Notes under the pieces: generated by a model
Told to the model about the DNA's origin: nothing
What the model saw: only the letters and a program-made list of their open reading frames with translations
Databases searched by the model: none
Assembly: GCF_030345795.1 (NCBI RefSeq)
Contig: NZ_JAUALB010000001.1
Coordinates: 2,041,001 to 2,105,000, forward strand
Direction: 5' to 3'
DNA from: Micromonospora sp. WMMA1363
GTDB taxonomy: Bacteria; Actinomycetota; Actinomycetes; Mycobacteriales; Micromonosporaceae
DNA length: 64,000 nt
Shown here: one piece after another, positions 35,602-43,696 of the stretch
How the letters are laid out: each line of letters starts with the position of its first letter
Position numbering within the stretch: the first letter of the stretch is position 1
Program-made: the position numbers and the translations under genes

Positions 35602-35672
35602 GAAAGGTGCGCCTGGCCTGCAAGGATGTGAGTGTCTACGTCATGTCCACAGCAGAGTCGGGTGCACCTTTC
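35602..35672 (+). promoter_or_regulatory. Inverted repeat just before IS1380 transposase start
   Basis: GAAAGGTGC (35602-35610) can pair with GCACCTTTC (35664-35672), which ends 2 nt before the GTG start. Pairing would hide the translation start in read-through transcripts. The second IS1380-like element has an equivalent 10-bp pair. Confidence 0.45.
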
Positions 35673-35674
35673 TG

Positions 35675-37079
35675 GTGAGTAAGAGTAGCGGGTGGGATCA
35701 GCGGCTGCAGGTCGCGGCGGGTGGGAAGGGTTTGGTCGGGCATGCCGGCGCGGTTTTGCTGCGGCGGTGCGCGGACCGGACCGGGCTGGCCTGGGCGTTG
35801 AACGCGGTGCTGCCTCGCGGTGCGGGGCCGGGGTGGTGGGACCGGGGCACGGTCTTGATCTGCCTGGCGACCGCGATCGTGCTCGGCGCGACCAGCATGT
35901 CCGACATCGGGCTGCTCGCCCATCAGGCGCTGGTGTTCGCCGAGCCACCGTCGGAAGCGACCGTGCGCCGTGCTCTGGCCGGCCTCGACGAGACCGCCCT
36001 GCGCCGGATCGCCAAGGCGCGGGCGAAGGCCCGCGCCCGGGTCTGGGAGCTTCTCGAGCGCCGGCCGCAGGGGTTTCCGTGGCTGCTGGTGGCGGGCAAG
36101 CTGCTGACCGGGTGGGTGGTCATCGATCTGGACGCCACCCTGATCACCGCTCACTCCGACAAGCAGGGCGCGGCGGCCACGTTCAAGAAAGGCTTCGGGT
36201 TCCACCCCCTCGGGGCGTGGTGCGCGAACACCAGTGAGAGCCTGGCCATGCTGCTGCGGCCGGGCAACGCCGGCTCGAACACCGTGGTTGATCACATCCG
36301 GGTGTTGGGTGAGGCGGTCGCCCAACTGCCGGTCAGATACCGGCGCAAGATCCTGGTGCGGGTCGACGGGGCCGGCGCCACCCACGACCTGGTGACCCAC
36401 CTGGAGCAGATGAACCGGCTGTGGCGCAGCGTGAAGTTCACTGTCGGCTGGACGATCACCGACGCCGACGAGACCGCGATCGCCGTGCTGCCCGCCGATG
36501 CCTGGACCAGCAGCCTCGAACCCGACGGTAATGCCACCGATCAGGCGCAGGTCGCCGAGCTGACCGGCCTCAACCAGCGGGTCGGCAACTGGATCGACGG
36601 GCTACGGCTGATCGTGCGGCGGACCAGACCGTCCACCCGACACGTCAGGAACCTAACCGACCTGGAGAAACGTACCGGCTGGCGGTACGCGATCGTCGCC
36701 ACCAACATCCGCCGCATCCACGGCGTGGCCGGCTCTCACCAGCCGCAATGGCTCGACGTGCTGCACCGTTCGCACGCCGGAGTGGAAGATCAGGTGCGCA
36801 CGAACAAGGCCATGGGCCTGCGAAACCTGCCCTCGAAGGCCTGGACCGTCAACCGCGGCTGGGTCCTAGCCGCGAACATCGCCGCCGATCTGGCCGCCTG
36901 GACCCGACTGCTCGGCCTGCACGACCAGCCCGACCTCGCCGACGCCGAACCCGGCACCCTGCGCTACCGGCTGCTGCACCTACCCGCCAAGCTGGCCAGC
37001 CACGCCCGCCGGAAGATCCTGTCCATCCCCGACACCTGGCCCTGGGCTGAGGCGTTCCAACTCTGCTGGCACCGCCTAG
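35675..37079 (+). pseudogene. IS1380-family transposase, main part (disrupted)
   Basis: About 468 residues are encoded before the IS701 insertion: GLVGHAGAVLLRRCADRTGL at the N-terminus, VVIDLDATLITAHSDKQGA with the first catalytic Asp, ILVRVDGAGATHDLVTHL with the second, and SHAGVEDQVRTNKAMGLRNL near the catalytic Glu. Only the last seven residues are displaced (to 38464-38486). The current frame reads through into the IS701-like element to 37207, so a nearly full-length protein with a foreign tail is possible. Confidence 0.8.
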
Positions 37080-38459
37080 TACTGCAACGGCGGGTCGTAG
37101 CTTCGGGTGCTGATCATTCGTTGGTTGGTTGTGGTGGATGCGCGGGTGGTCGGGTCGTGGGATGCCGGGTTGGAGGAGTTGTTCTTCCGGTTCGCGCATC
37201 GGTTTGAGCGGGTGGAGCCGCGGCGGCGGGCATGGGCGTATGTGCGGGGGCTACTGGCACCGTTGGAGCGGCGTAACGGCTGGACCCTCGCGGAGCAGGC
37301 TGGGCATGTGTCGCCGGACGGGTTGCAGGGCATGTTGTGCAGCGCGGCGTGGGATCGGGACGCGGTCCGCGATGACGTGCGCGATTACGTGGTGGACCAG
37401 ATCGGCGATGCGGCCGGGGTGCTCATCGCTGACGAGACGGGGTTCGTCAAGAAGGGCCGTGCGTCGGCGGGGGTCCAACGGCAGTATTCGGGTACGGCGG
37501 GCAAGACCGAGAACTGCCAGATCGGCACGTTCCTGTGCTACGCCACGCCGCGGGGTCGGGCGTTGATCGATCGGGAGTTGTACCTGCCGAAGTCGTGGAC
37601 CGGTGATCGGGACCGGTGCCGGCGCTCGGCGATCCCGGACGCCGTCGGGTTCGCGACCAAGCCGCAGCAGGCGCAGGCCATGCTGGAGCGGGCGGTCACC
37701 GCGGGGGTGCCGTTTTCGTGGTTCACGGCCGATGAGGCCTACGGGCAGAACCCTGGCCTGCGGGGCTGGTTGGAGGATCGGGACATCGCGTACGTGATGG
37801 CCACCCGACGCGACGATCGGGTGCCCTCCGGGCTGCACACCACCACCGGTGTCGACGAGCTGATCGGCAGGGTGCGTGCGGGCGCGTGGCAACGACTGTC
37901 GTGTGGTGACGGCGCGCACGGGCCGCGCCGCTACGACTGGGCTCGGCTGCCGATCCGCCGCACCTTTGCCCACGGCCGCCGCGGCTGGGTCCTGGCCCGA
38001 CGCTCGATCACGGATCCCGGCGACATCGCCTACTACGTCTGCTTCGGCCCCCGCGGCACCCGACTACGCGACCTGGTGCGGGTCGCCGGTAGCCGTTGGT
38101 CGGTGGAGGAATCGTTCCAGACCGCGAAGAACGAGGTCGGCCTGGACCAGTACCAGGTCCGCCGCTACGACGCCTGGTACGCCCACATCACCCTCGCGAT
38201 GGCCGCCGCCGCGTTCCTCGTCGTCACCCGCGCCCTCGAAGCCGCAAAGGGGGCACCACCGCAAACGAGCGCAGCCAGATCCCGCTGAGCAGCAACGAAA
38301 TCCGCCGCCTGTTCGCCCACCTCGTCCTGACCACCCGCCGTCGAGCCGACCACATCCTGCGCTGGTCCGACTTCCGCCGTCGCCGCCAGGAACAAGCCCG
38401 AGCCGCCCACTACCGCAAACGACTCAAACCGCCATAAGTCACGACCCGCCGTTGCAGTA
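37080..38459 (+). mobile_element. IS701-like insertion sequence with CTAG target duplication
   Basis: The element is 1380 bp and begins and ends with perfect 18-bp inverted repeats (TACTGCAACGGCGGGTCG at 37080 and its reverse complement ending at 38459). CTAG is duplicated at 37076-37079 and 38460-38463, the preferred target of this group. It inserted into the transposase gene of the IS1380-like element, so it is the younger of the two. Confidence 0.9.
37107..38288 (+). CDS. IS701-family transposase (shifted C-terminus)
   Basis: The 393-residue frame has IS701 motifs: GVLIADETGFVKKGRASAGV with the first catalytic Asp, QYSGTAGKTENCQIGTFL, WFTADEAYGQNPGLRGWLE with the second Asp, and SRWSVEESFQTAKNEVGLDQY with the catalytic Glu. 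The expected C-terminus (TANERSQIPLSSNEIRRL, about 62 residues) is in the -1 frame up to 38437. The switch occurs at AAAGGGGG (38246-38253). Either a G was lost from a six-G run, or a -1 shift occurs at A AAG GGG. Start codons GTG 37107 and 37131 are both possible. Confidence 0.82.
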   Translation: MLIIRWLVVVDARVVGSWDAGLEELFFRFAHRFERVEPRRRAWAYVRGLLAPLERRNGWTLAEQAGHVSPDGLQGMLCSAAWDRDAVRDDVRDYVVDQIGDAAGVLIADETGFVKKGRASAGVQRQYSGTAGKTENCQIGTFLCYATPRGRALIDRELYLPKSWTGDRDRCRRSAIPDAVGFATKPQQAQAMLERAVTAGVPFSWFTADEAYGQNPGLRGWLEDRDIAYVMATRRDDRVPSGLHTTTGVDELIGRVRAGAWQRLSCGDGAHGPRRYDWARLPIRRTFAHGRRGWVLARRSITDPGDIAYYVCFGPRGTRLRDLVRVAGSRWSVEESFQTAKNEVGLDQYQVRRYDAWYAHITLAMAAAAFLVVTRALEAAKGAPPQTSAARSR

Positions 38460-38463
38460 CTAG

Positions 38464-38486
38464 GCCTGATACCCCCGCCGACCTGA
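38464..38486 (+). pseudogene. Displaced 3' end of the IS1380-like transposase
   Basis: After the second CTAG copy the bases read on as GLIPPPT and TGA, completing the transposase that breaks off at 37079. It is shown only because it defines the insertion exactly. Confidence 0.6.
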
Positions 38487-38638
38487 CCCGTCCCCCCGGC
38501 CCTACCAGCAGAGAAACCACCCGGACCTGGAGAACCGGCGCCCGCGCAGCGACACGCGCCGACCCCGACCCCCAACCGCATGGAACAAAACGGTCAAACC
38601 GAAACGGACGGCGAGGGATCAAAACCCTCTGACGAATC

Positions 38639-39441
38639 GAGGCCAACGACGGCATGCCCGCCCACATCGAGGACGATATCGACGCCATTCAGTGGTTGGA
38701 ACGCTCTGGCTACGACGTTTCCTATGCCACCATCCTCGACCTGCACGCCGGCCGACTCGATCCGAGTCGTCACCAGGGGATCGTGTTCTGTGGACACGAC
38801 GAGTACTGGTCGACCGAGATGCGGCGAGCGGTGGAGCAGGCGGTTACTGGCGGAACGAGCCTCGCTCTCTTCGGCGCGAACAGCATCTACTGGCGAATCC
38901 TGGTCGGGGCGGCTGGCGACGGCAGGCCGGAGCGGACCATCACCTGCACCAAGTTGCAACCACAGCCGGGCGAGGCGGCTAGTGCGGCCACCTGCCGCTG
39001 GCGCGACCTCGGCGCCCCCGAGGCGGACCTGCTCGGCATCCAATACAACGGCATCGTGGGTAAAGCGGTGCCGCTGGTCGTGCGGCAGGCGGATCACTGG
39101 TTCTGGGCGGGCTCCGGGGTGACCGATGGGGACCAGATCCCTCGTGTCGTCGGCGGCGAGGCGGACGGCCATTTTGCCGGTATCACGCCCCCCCCCGCGG
39201 CGTGCGCGCCGCCACTCTCAGCGCCTCCCCATACCAGACCCGTCAAGGTACACGAAAGACCCAGAACACCCATCTGTACGAGACGGCGAATGGGGCTGTC
39301 GTCTTCGCCTCGGGAACCCTGTGTTGGACCCGGGCGCTCAACCGGCGCGGTTGGCGGGACAAGCGAATCGAGGTAGCTACCACAAACCTGCTGGATCGGA
39401 TCATCGGGGAGTCTGCCGCCACGGCCATCAGTGTGGAATGA
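38639..39441 (+). pseudogene. N,N-dimethylformamidase beta-like protein, fragment 3
   Basis: The frame resumes with IEANDGMPAHIEDDIDAIQW and WLERSGYDVSYATILDLHAG, then GIVFCGHDEYWSTEMRRAVE and LALFGANSIYWRI. These are the core motifs of the N,N-dimethylformamidase beta-like C-terminal domain. A second defect lies in the nine-C run at 39188-39196. After it the family-typical end (VRAATLSASPYQT through NLLDRIIGESAATA, to 39441) is in another frame. The gene is therefore broken at least three times. The original substrate cannot be told. Confidence 0.75.
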
Positions 39442-39631
39442 CGGCCGCCAGGTCGGTACGGTGGCGGCGAGCGCAGGGTTGTGTCAAAAAGCGCGCTGCG
39501 GGGCGCGGCGACGGTACGGACTGGCGGGCCTCTGAGTGAGGCGGAGGTTCGCCGGAGTATCCCATTTTCGGGCAATAGGTTCCGAAAGCCTGCGCACACA
39601 AAGCACTACTAACCTCAGTCTTTCGCTAACT

Positions 39632-41267
39632 GTTGATCAAGGCCCTGTTTGCATTTGTTGATCTTCATTTGGTGATCGATCGGGGTATGGGCACGGCGAG
39701 GACCCGACGCGGTGGCCGGGTTCCTCCATGGGGGTACTCGTCGGGGCGTGGGGTTGGGGTTCAGGTGACGGGCTGGGGCAGCACGGCCAGCCGGTCGAAC
39801 GCGGTGACGAGCTGGTCGGCCCAGGGCCAGCCTTCGGCGATGCGCAGCTTCGTGCGGCGGGCCGAGCGGGTGATGCGGGCGGCGACGTGCAGCAGTCGGT
39901 AGCGCAGTGTCTTGGGTTCGGCGGTGGCGAGGTCGCCGTCGAGCAGCAGGTGTTGGGTCCAGGCAAGCAGGTCGATGGCGCACAAGGCGAGTTCCAGCCA
40001 GGCGGCGTTGATGGCGAACACCCGGGATGGGAAGCGGCCGAACCCGGTGTCCTTGCCCGTGCGGATGCGGTCCTCGACGCGGGCGTGAGCGCGGTGGCGG
40101 GCCTCCAGATGCTGGATGGATCCGTTGCCGGGGCCGGTGTCGGTGGCCATCACCTGGTGGCGGAAGCCTTCGATGGTGTCGAACAGCGACAGTTGTGCGC
40201 CGGGGTGCGGGCGTTCCCGGCGCACGATGAACCGGGTGCCGTCGGGGTAGTTGGCCCGCAGGTCGGCCGGTAGTAGGCCGGTGATCTCGCATACCTGGGC
40301 GCCGTCGCGTGGCTGGCCGTCGGCGTTCAGGGCCGGTACCCACTGCTCGGGGTGCCCCGCAGCCTGCTTGATCGCGTCGCGGATCGCCTCCCCGATGGCC
40401 ACCCCGACGGAGAAGAACGTGTTCATACCGTGCTCACGCAACGACCGGATATGGCGCAGGAACCCGTACGTGCAGCCGGCCGAATCCGAGCGGACGAGGA
40501 TGTCGGTGCCGTACCGGTGGACGTCGGGGATCTGCGCCAGGGCGTCGTCGAGAACGCTGATGTGATCGGCGGTGGTGTTCGACCCCGCCCGCCCGGCGCG
40601 CAGCAGCCCGGACAACGCCTCCCGGGTGTTGTCCAGGAAGCAGAACAACGGGTGATATCCGAAGGTCTTCTTCCACGTCTTGGACGCCTGCTCCTTCTCC
40701 GAGTGGCAGATCACGATCGAGGCGTCCAGATCCAGCACCAGCCCAGACACCGGCGCACCAGCCGCCATCGACACCGGCAGCCCGTCGCGGGTCTCGGCCG
40801 ACTGCGCCCACGCCAACTCCCGCGCGGCAGCGCGGGCCATCCGCAGCCTGGCCAGAACAGCATCATCCACACCAGACAGCACCCGCCACGCGGTAGGATC
40901 CGAGGCGACCGCGCCGAACAGCCCCGCTTGGTCCCGCAGCACCGCCAGATCGCTGATCGCCTCACCACCGTCGGCGATCATCACCGCGAGGTCCACGGCG
41001 ACCCGACCCGGGTCATGCCCGCCCTGCCGCTGCCGCAGCCTGGCCAGGGCCTCGCTGAACCCGCCGGTCAACCCGGTTACGTCCGCGATGTCGGCCAGCA
41101 AACGGGCACCCGCGTGGCCGACCACGCCACGTCCATCGCTACTGACGATGATCTTCGGTCGTGTTCCGGTACTCTTCACCTGACAGGTGCCTTCCCTCGG
41201 GATAGATGAGACCCTCAGCAAGTCCTATCTTGCCAGGTCAGAAGGCACCTTTCCTTTCATGATCCAC
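39632..41267 (-). mobile_element. Second IS1380-like insertion sequence
   Basis: The roughly 1636-bp element has short terminal similarity (GTTGATCA at 39632-39639 and TGATCCAC at 41260-41267, inverted) and an intact transposase gene. Its left leader shares TCATGAA, GGAAAGGTGC and an inverted repeat with the first IS1380-like element, but the transposases differ clearly, so the two are not recent copies. The end positions are estimates. Confidence 0.65.
39761..41179 (-). CDS. IS1380-family transposase
   Basis: The protein of about 472 residues starts VKSTGTRPKIIVSSDGRG and has GVVGHAGARLLADIADVTGL, LVLDLDASIVICHSEKEQAS (first Asp), DILVRSDSAGCTYGFLRHIR (second Asp) and ARVEDRIRTGKDTGFGRFPS (Glu region). 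It is full length for the family. GTG 41179 fits the conserved N-terminus; the frame runs 14 codons further upstream. A perfect 10-bp inverted repeat (41185-41194 with 41241-41250) stands just before the start. Confidence 0.9.
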   Translation of the reverse strand: MKSTGTRPKIIVSSDGRGVVGHAGARLLADIADVTGLTGGFSEALARLRQRQGGHDPGRVAVDLAVMIADGGEAISDLAVLRDQAGLFGAVASDPTAWRVLSGVDDAVLARLRMARAAARELAWAQSAETRDGLPVSMAAGAPVSGLVLDLDASIVICHSEKEQASKTWKKTFGYHPLFCFLDNTREALSGLLRAGRAGSNTTADHISVLDDALAQIPDVHRYGTDILVRSDSAGCTYGFLRHIRSLREHGMNTFFSVGVAIGEAIRDAIKQAAGHPEQWVPALNADGQPRDGAQVCEITGLLPADLRANYPDGTRFIVRRERPHPGAQLSLFDTIEGFRHQVMATDTGPGNGSIQHLEARHRAHARVEDRIRTGKDTGFGRFPSRVFAINAAWLELALCAIDLLAWTQHLLLDGDLATAEPKTLRYRLLHVAARITRSARRTKLRIAEGWPWADQLVTAFDRLAVLPQPVT

Positions 41268-41469
41268 GATGTGGACCGCCCTTAACGAAGGGCCCAGGCT
41301 AATCCGAAAATGACCGTGCCTGGACGCGCGGCAGCATCCCGGCGAAGCGCAGCGTAGCCGGGATGAGGGTTGCGTTTGTGGTTATGCGGCGGGTTGGAGG
41401 GTGACCTGGTAGCCGAGGGCGTTAAGGCCGCGGATGTGGTTGCGGATGGCGCGTTGGGTGCCGGCGCGG
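41268..41469. other. Junction region with transposase 3' remnant
   Basis: On the minus strand 41382-41450 encodes RAIRNHIRGLNALGYQVTLQPAA and a stop, which looks like the C-terminus of a transposase whose family I cannot fix. A 9-bp hairpin (41335-41343 with 41357-41365) follows its end. The remnant runs directly into a truncated DUF5753 gene on the other strand. Confidence 0.4.
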
Positions 41470-41945
41470 TTACCGAGGCCTACGCGCGGGCGACGCTCGC
41501 CGGGGAGACGCTCGGCGCCGAGGAGGTCGACCAGCTCATCACGGCGCGCGTCCAGCGTCAGACCATCCTGCGCCGGGACCACGCGCCCATGTTCGTCGCG
41601 GTGCTCGACGAGCTGATCCTCCGCCGGTCCGCATACGGGGACCGCGCGCTCATGCGTGAGCAGTGCGAGCACGTAGCGGCGTACGCAGAGCTACCGAACG
41701 TCTCCGTTCACGTCGTTCCGGCGTCGGCCGGCATGTACCCGGGTCTCGGCGGACCGTTCACGCTCACAGAGCTGGACAACGGTACGACGGTGGCTCAAGT
41801 GGACGGCCAGGCCCAGGCGCAACTGGTCGACGGCATCACGGATGTTGCTACGCTGGGTCGACGGTGGGAACGCATCCGCGGGGAAGCTCTCTCGCGGTCG
41901 CAGTCCCTAGACATGCCCAGGGAAGCGGCAAGATCATGGACCTGA
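41470..41945 (+). pseudogene. Truncated XRE/DUF5753 regulator (C-terminal part)
   Basis: The frame encodes the DUF5753 ligand-type domain (TEAYARATLAGETLGAEEVD, LDELILRRSAYGDRALMREQ, VSVHVVPASAGMYPGLGGPF) but lacks the N-terminal helix-turn-helix present in the intact paralogue at 49688. Upstream sequence is unrelated, so it was cut off by a rearrangement or IS. It overlaps the following DUF397 gene by 10 bp, as intact pairs do. Confidence 0.75.
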
Positions 41946-42124
41946 CCGGGGCGCGGTGGCGCAAGAGCACCAAGAGCGGAAACAACGGCGGTGACTGCGT
42001 CGAAGTTGCCGACAACCTGCCCGACGTCGTGGGCGTCCGGGACTCGAAGGACCCGACCGGGCCGGCGCTGGTGTTCGGCCCGACGGCGTGGCGGGCGTTC
42101 GTCGGCTTCGCCAAGCAGTCCTGA
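41936..42124 (+). CDS. DUF397 domain protein, copy 1
   Basis: The 62-residue acidic protein has the DUF397 pattern WRKSTKSGNNGGDCVEVADN, VVGVRDSKDPTGPALVFGP and WRAFVGFAK. DUF397 proteins are partners of XRE/DUF5753 regulators in Streptomyces developmental systems such as the whiJ locus. Here its partner is truncated. GGGAAG precedes the ATG. A strong hairpin terminator follows 13 bp later. Confidence 0.85.
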   Translation: MDLTGARWRKSTKSGNNGGDCVEVADNLPDVVGVRDSKDPTGPALVFGPTAWRAFVGFAKQS

Positions 42125-42136
42125 CCCAGGATTCCA

Positions 42137-42170
42137 CGAAGGCCCGGTCCCGCGGGGAACCGGGCCTTCG
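42137..42170 (+). terminator. 12-bp hairpin terminator after DUF397 gene
   Basis: CGAAGGCCCGGT (42137-42148) pairs perfectly with ACCGGGCCTTCG (42159-42170), followed by TCCTT. The second DUF397 gene has a hairpin built on the same AAGGCCCGG core. Confidence 0.8.
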
Positions 42171-42373
42171 TCCTTGTGCGGCACCGCGCGGACACCCCGC
42201 ACCACCGTCCAGAGCCCTTCGGCGGTGGCGGGTCAGGCCCACAGTCGACGGTTGACGGGGGCGGGGCCGGCCGGTCGCCGTGCCGGACTCGCACAGAGAA
42301 TGTAAGACCCACGTCGGGCTCCCTTCACGCCGCGTTCATCCTCGCGTATCCCGCTACCAGATCATCGTCGGAC

Positions 42374-43330
42374 ATGAAGAGACTTCGAAGTCTGCTGCTC
42401 GCCGGCGTCCTCGCCGCGACTGGGCTACTCGCCCCCGCCGCACCCGCCACCGCCGCGCCGGTGCCACTGAAGGTGCTCACACACAACGTGATGTTCCTGC
42501 CGCAGTCGCTCTTCCCGAACTGGGGCCAGGTCAAGCGGGCAGATCTGATCGCCGAGGCCGCCTACGTCACCGGCCAGGACGTGGTCGTCCTACAGGAGAT
42601 GTTCGACAACGAGGCGTCCGACCGGCTCAAGGAAAGCCTCTCCGGGCAGTATCCCCATCAGACGCCCGTCCTCGGCCGGTCACGGTCGGGCTGGGACGCC
42701 ACCATGGGCGCCTACTCCAGTGCCACCCCGGAGGACGGCGGGGTCACGATCCTGAGCAAGTGGCCCATCCTCGAGAAGGTCCAGTACGTGTATGCCGATG
42801 GCTGCGGGGCGGACTGGTTCTCCAACAAGGGCTTCGTGTACGCCCGGCTGAACGTTGACGGAAGCCCGGTACACGTCGTGGGCACCCATGCCCAAGCGGC
42901 CGACACCGGCTGCGCCGACGGCACCGGCGCCAACGTGCGGGCGGCACAGTTCGACGAACTCGACGCCTTCCTCGACGCTCGTTCCATCCCGACCGGCGAG
43001 CAGGTCGTCATCGCCGGCGACCTCAATGTCGACCGCTACTCCGCCGAATACGCCACCATGCTGACCCAGCTCGACGTCGGCGGACCCTCGTTCACCGGCC
43101 ACCCGTACTCCTGGGACGCCCAGCACAACGACATGGCCGACTACAACGACGACAAGGACAGCCGTCAGCAGCTGGACTACGTTCTGCGGCGCAACGGCCA
43201 CGCGAGTCACGGCTCAGGCGACAACGAAACGCTGGCCGTGGAAGCGCCGAAATGGTGCGTGACCAGCTGGTTCGTCCGCTACTGCTACACCGACTACGCC
43301 GACCACTATCCGGTCGCGGCAGCTGTCTGA
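42374..43330 (+). CDS. Secreted sphingomyelin phosphodiesterase (neutral sphingomyelinase)
   Basis: The 318-residue protein has a signal peptide (RLRSLLLAGVLAATGLLAPA, cleavage near TAAAP). It has the DNase I-like endonuclease/exonuclease/phosphatase fold of bacterial sphingomyelinases: LKVLTHNVMFLP (metal Asn), VVVLQEMFD (metal Glu), VVGTHAQAAD (His), VVIAGDLNVDRY (Asp and Asn) and a final DHYPVAA (catalytic His). It should cleave sphingomyelin to ceramide and phosphocholine outside the cell. The region from 42436 onward is repeated in damaged form at 51932. Confidence 0.9.
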   Translation: MKRLRSLLLAGVLAATGLLAPAAPATAAPVPLKVLTHNVMFLPQSLFPNWGQVKRADLIAEAAYVTGQDVVVLQEMFDNEASDRLKESLSGQYPHQTPVLGRSRSGWDATMGAYSSATPEDGGVTILSKWPILEKVQYVYADGCGADWFSNKGFVYARLNVDGSPVHVVGTHAQAADTGCADGTGANVRAAQFDELDAFLDARSIPTGEQVVIAGDLNVDRYSAEYATMLTQLDVGGPSFTGHPYSWDAQHNDMADYNDDKDSRQQLDYVLRRNGHASHGSGDNETLAVEAPKWCVTSWFVRYCYTDYADHYPVAAAV

Positions 43331-43488
43331 CGCGCCCGGGGCGAGGTGACGTAGCCACTCTCGCGTCGTGGTCAGAGTGGGTCGGTGCGGCCAAGCTCCC
43401 AGCAGGCGACGGCGACGGCGCAGGTGGGCGAGAGCAGCACCGCGTCGACGCCGAGCCCGGCCACGGCCCGGAAGATCGCGCCGAGGTT
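42436..43488. repeat. Left copy of a roughly 1-kb direct repeat (sphingomyelinase-trmH block)
   Basis: This block is repeated at 51932-52768 in the same orientation. The offset is constant (9496) up to 42786. It then changes because the right copy lacks 42787-43308 (522 bp), and again because this copy lacks 306 bp of trmH. Identity outside the deletions is nearly complete. The repeat flanks 8.4 kb of unrelated accessory genes. Confidence 0.9.
43372..43488 (-). pseudogene. trmH-like rRNA methyltransferase remnant
   Basis: The 117 bp match two separate parts of the intact gene at 52346 with the 306 bp between them deleted. They end abruptly at CCGAGGTT, where unique DNA begins. Only the C-terminus and a central piece remain. 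The gene reads convergently toward sphingomyelinase, 41 bp away, as in the right copy. Confidence 0.85.
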
Positions 43489-43612
43489 CGTGGACAACTC
43501 CAAACTGCACCCATCTCGGGTGAGCGGCGTGACCTGTGGGGTGCTGACAGACAGCGGGGAGCTGGCCCAGCTCCCCGGCGGCCCGGTCGTCAGCCGGGTA
43601 CCCCCGACAGGT

Positions 43613-43656
43613 CCGTTCCCGTGGAGATGTCCGCCGCGTCCGGGCTACCCGGCCAT
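43613..43656. repeat. 44-bp direct repeat, left copy
   Basis: The 44 bp are identical to 45907-45950. They lie between a phosphotransferase gene end and the trmH remnant, right beside a hairpin. The two copies bracket a 2.25-kb segment with four genes. Confidence 0.88.
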
Positions 43657-43685
43657 GCGGGCCAGCCTGATCGAGGCTGGCCCGC
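43657..43685 (-). terminator. 12-bp hairpin after the phosphotransferase gene
   Basis: GCGGGCCAGCCT (43657-43668) pairs perfectly with AGGCTGGCCCGC (43674-43685), 5-nt loop. It lies 12 bp after the stop of the minus-strand phosphotransferase gene and abuts the 44-bp repeat. Confidence 0.7.
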
Positions 43686-43696
43686 TTCCCTGCCTA

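Larger units (their letters stand above)
35581..38638 (+). mobile_element. IS1380-like insertion sequence interrupted by an IS701-like element
   Basis: The left end begins around GATTCATCGAGGG (35581) and the right end reads CCCTCTGACGAATC up to 38638. These are imperfect inverted repeats. No exact target duplication could be fixed, so the ends are good to a few bases. The element carries an IS1380-type transposase gene that is itself split at 37079 by the IS701-like element. Removing that element restores a frame ending LGLIPPPT and TGA at 38486. Confidence 0.75.

Noticed and set aside
35675..37207. A 510-residue IS1380 transposase as a natural full-length product
   Set aside because: The last about 40 residues come from the IS701-like element. 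The CTAG duplication and the displaced tail at 38464 show the true end.
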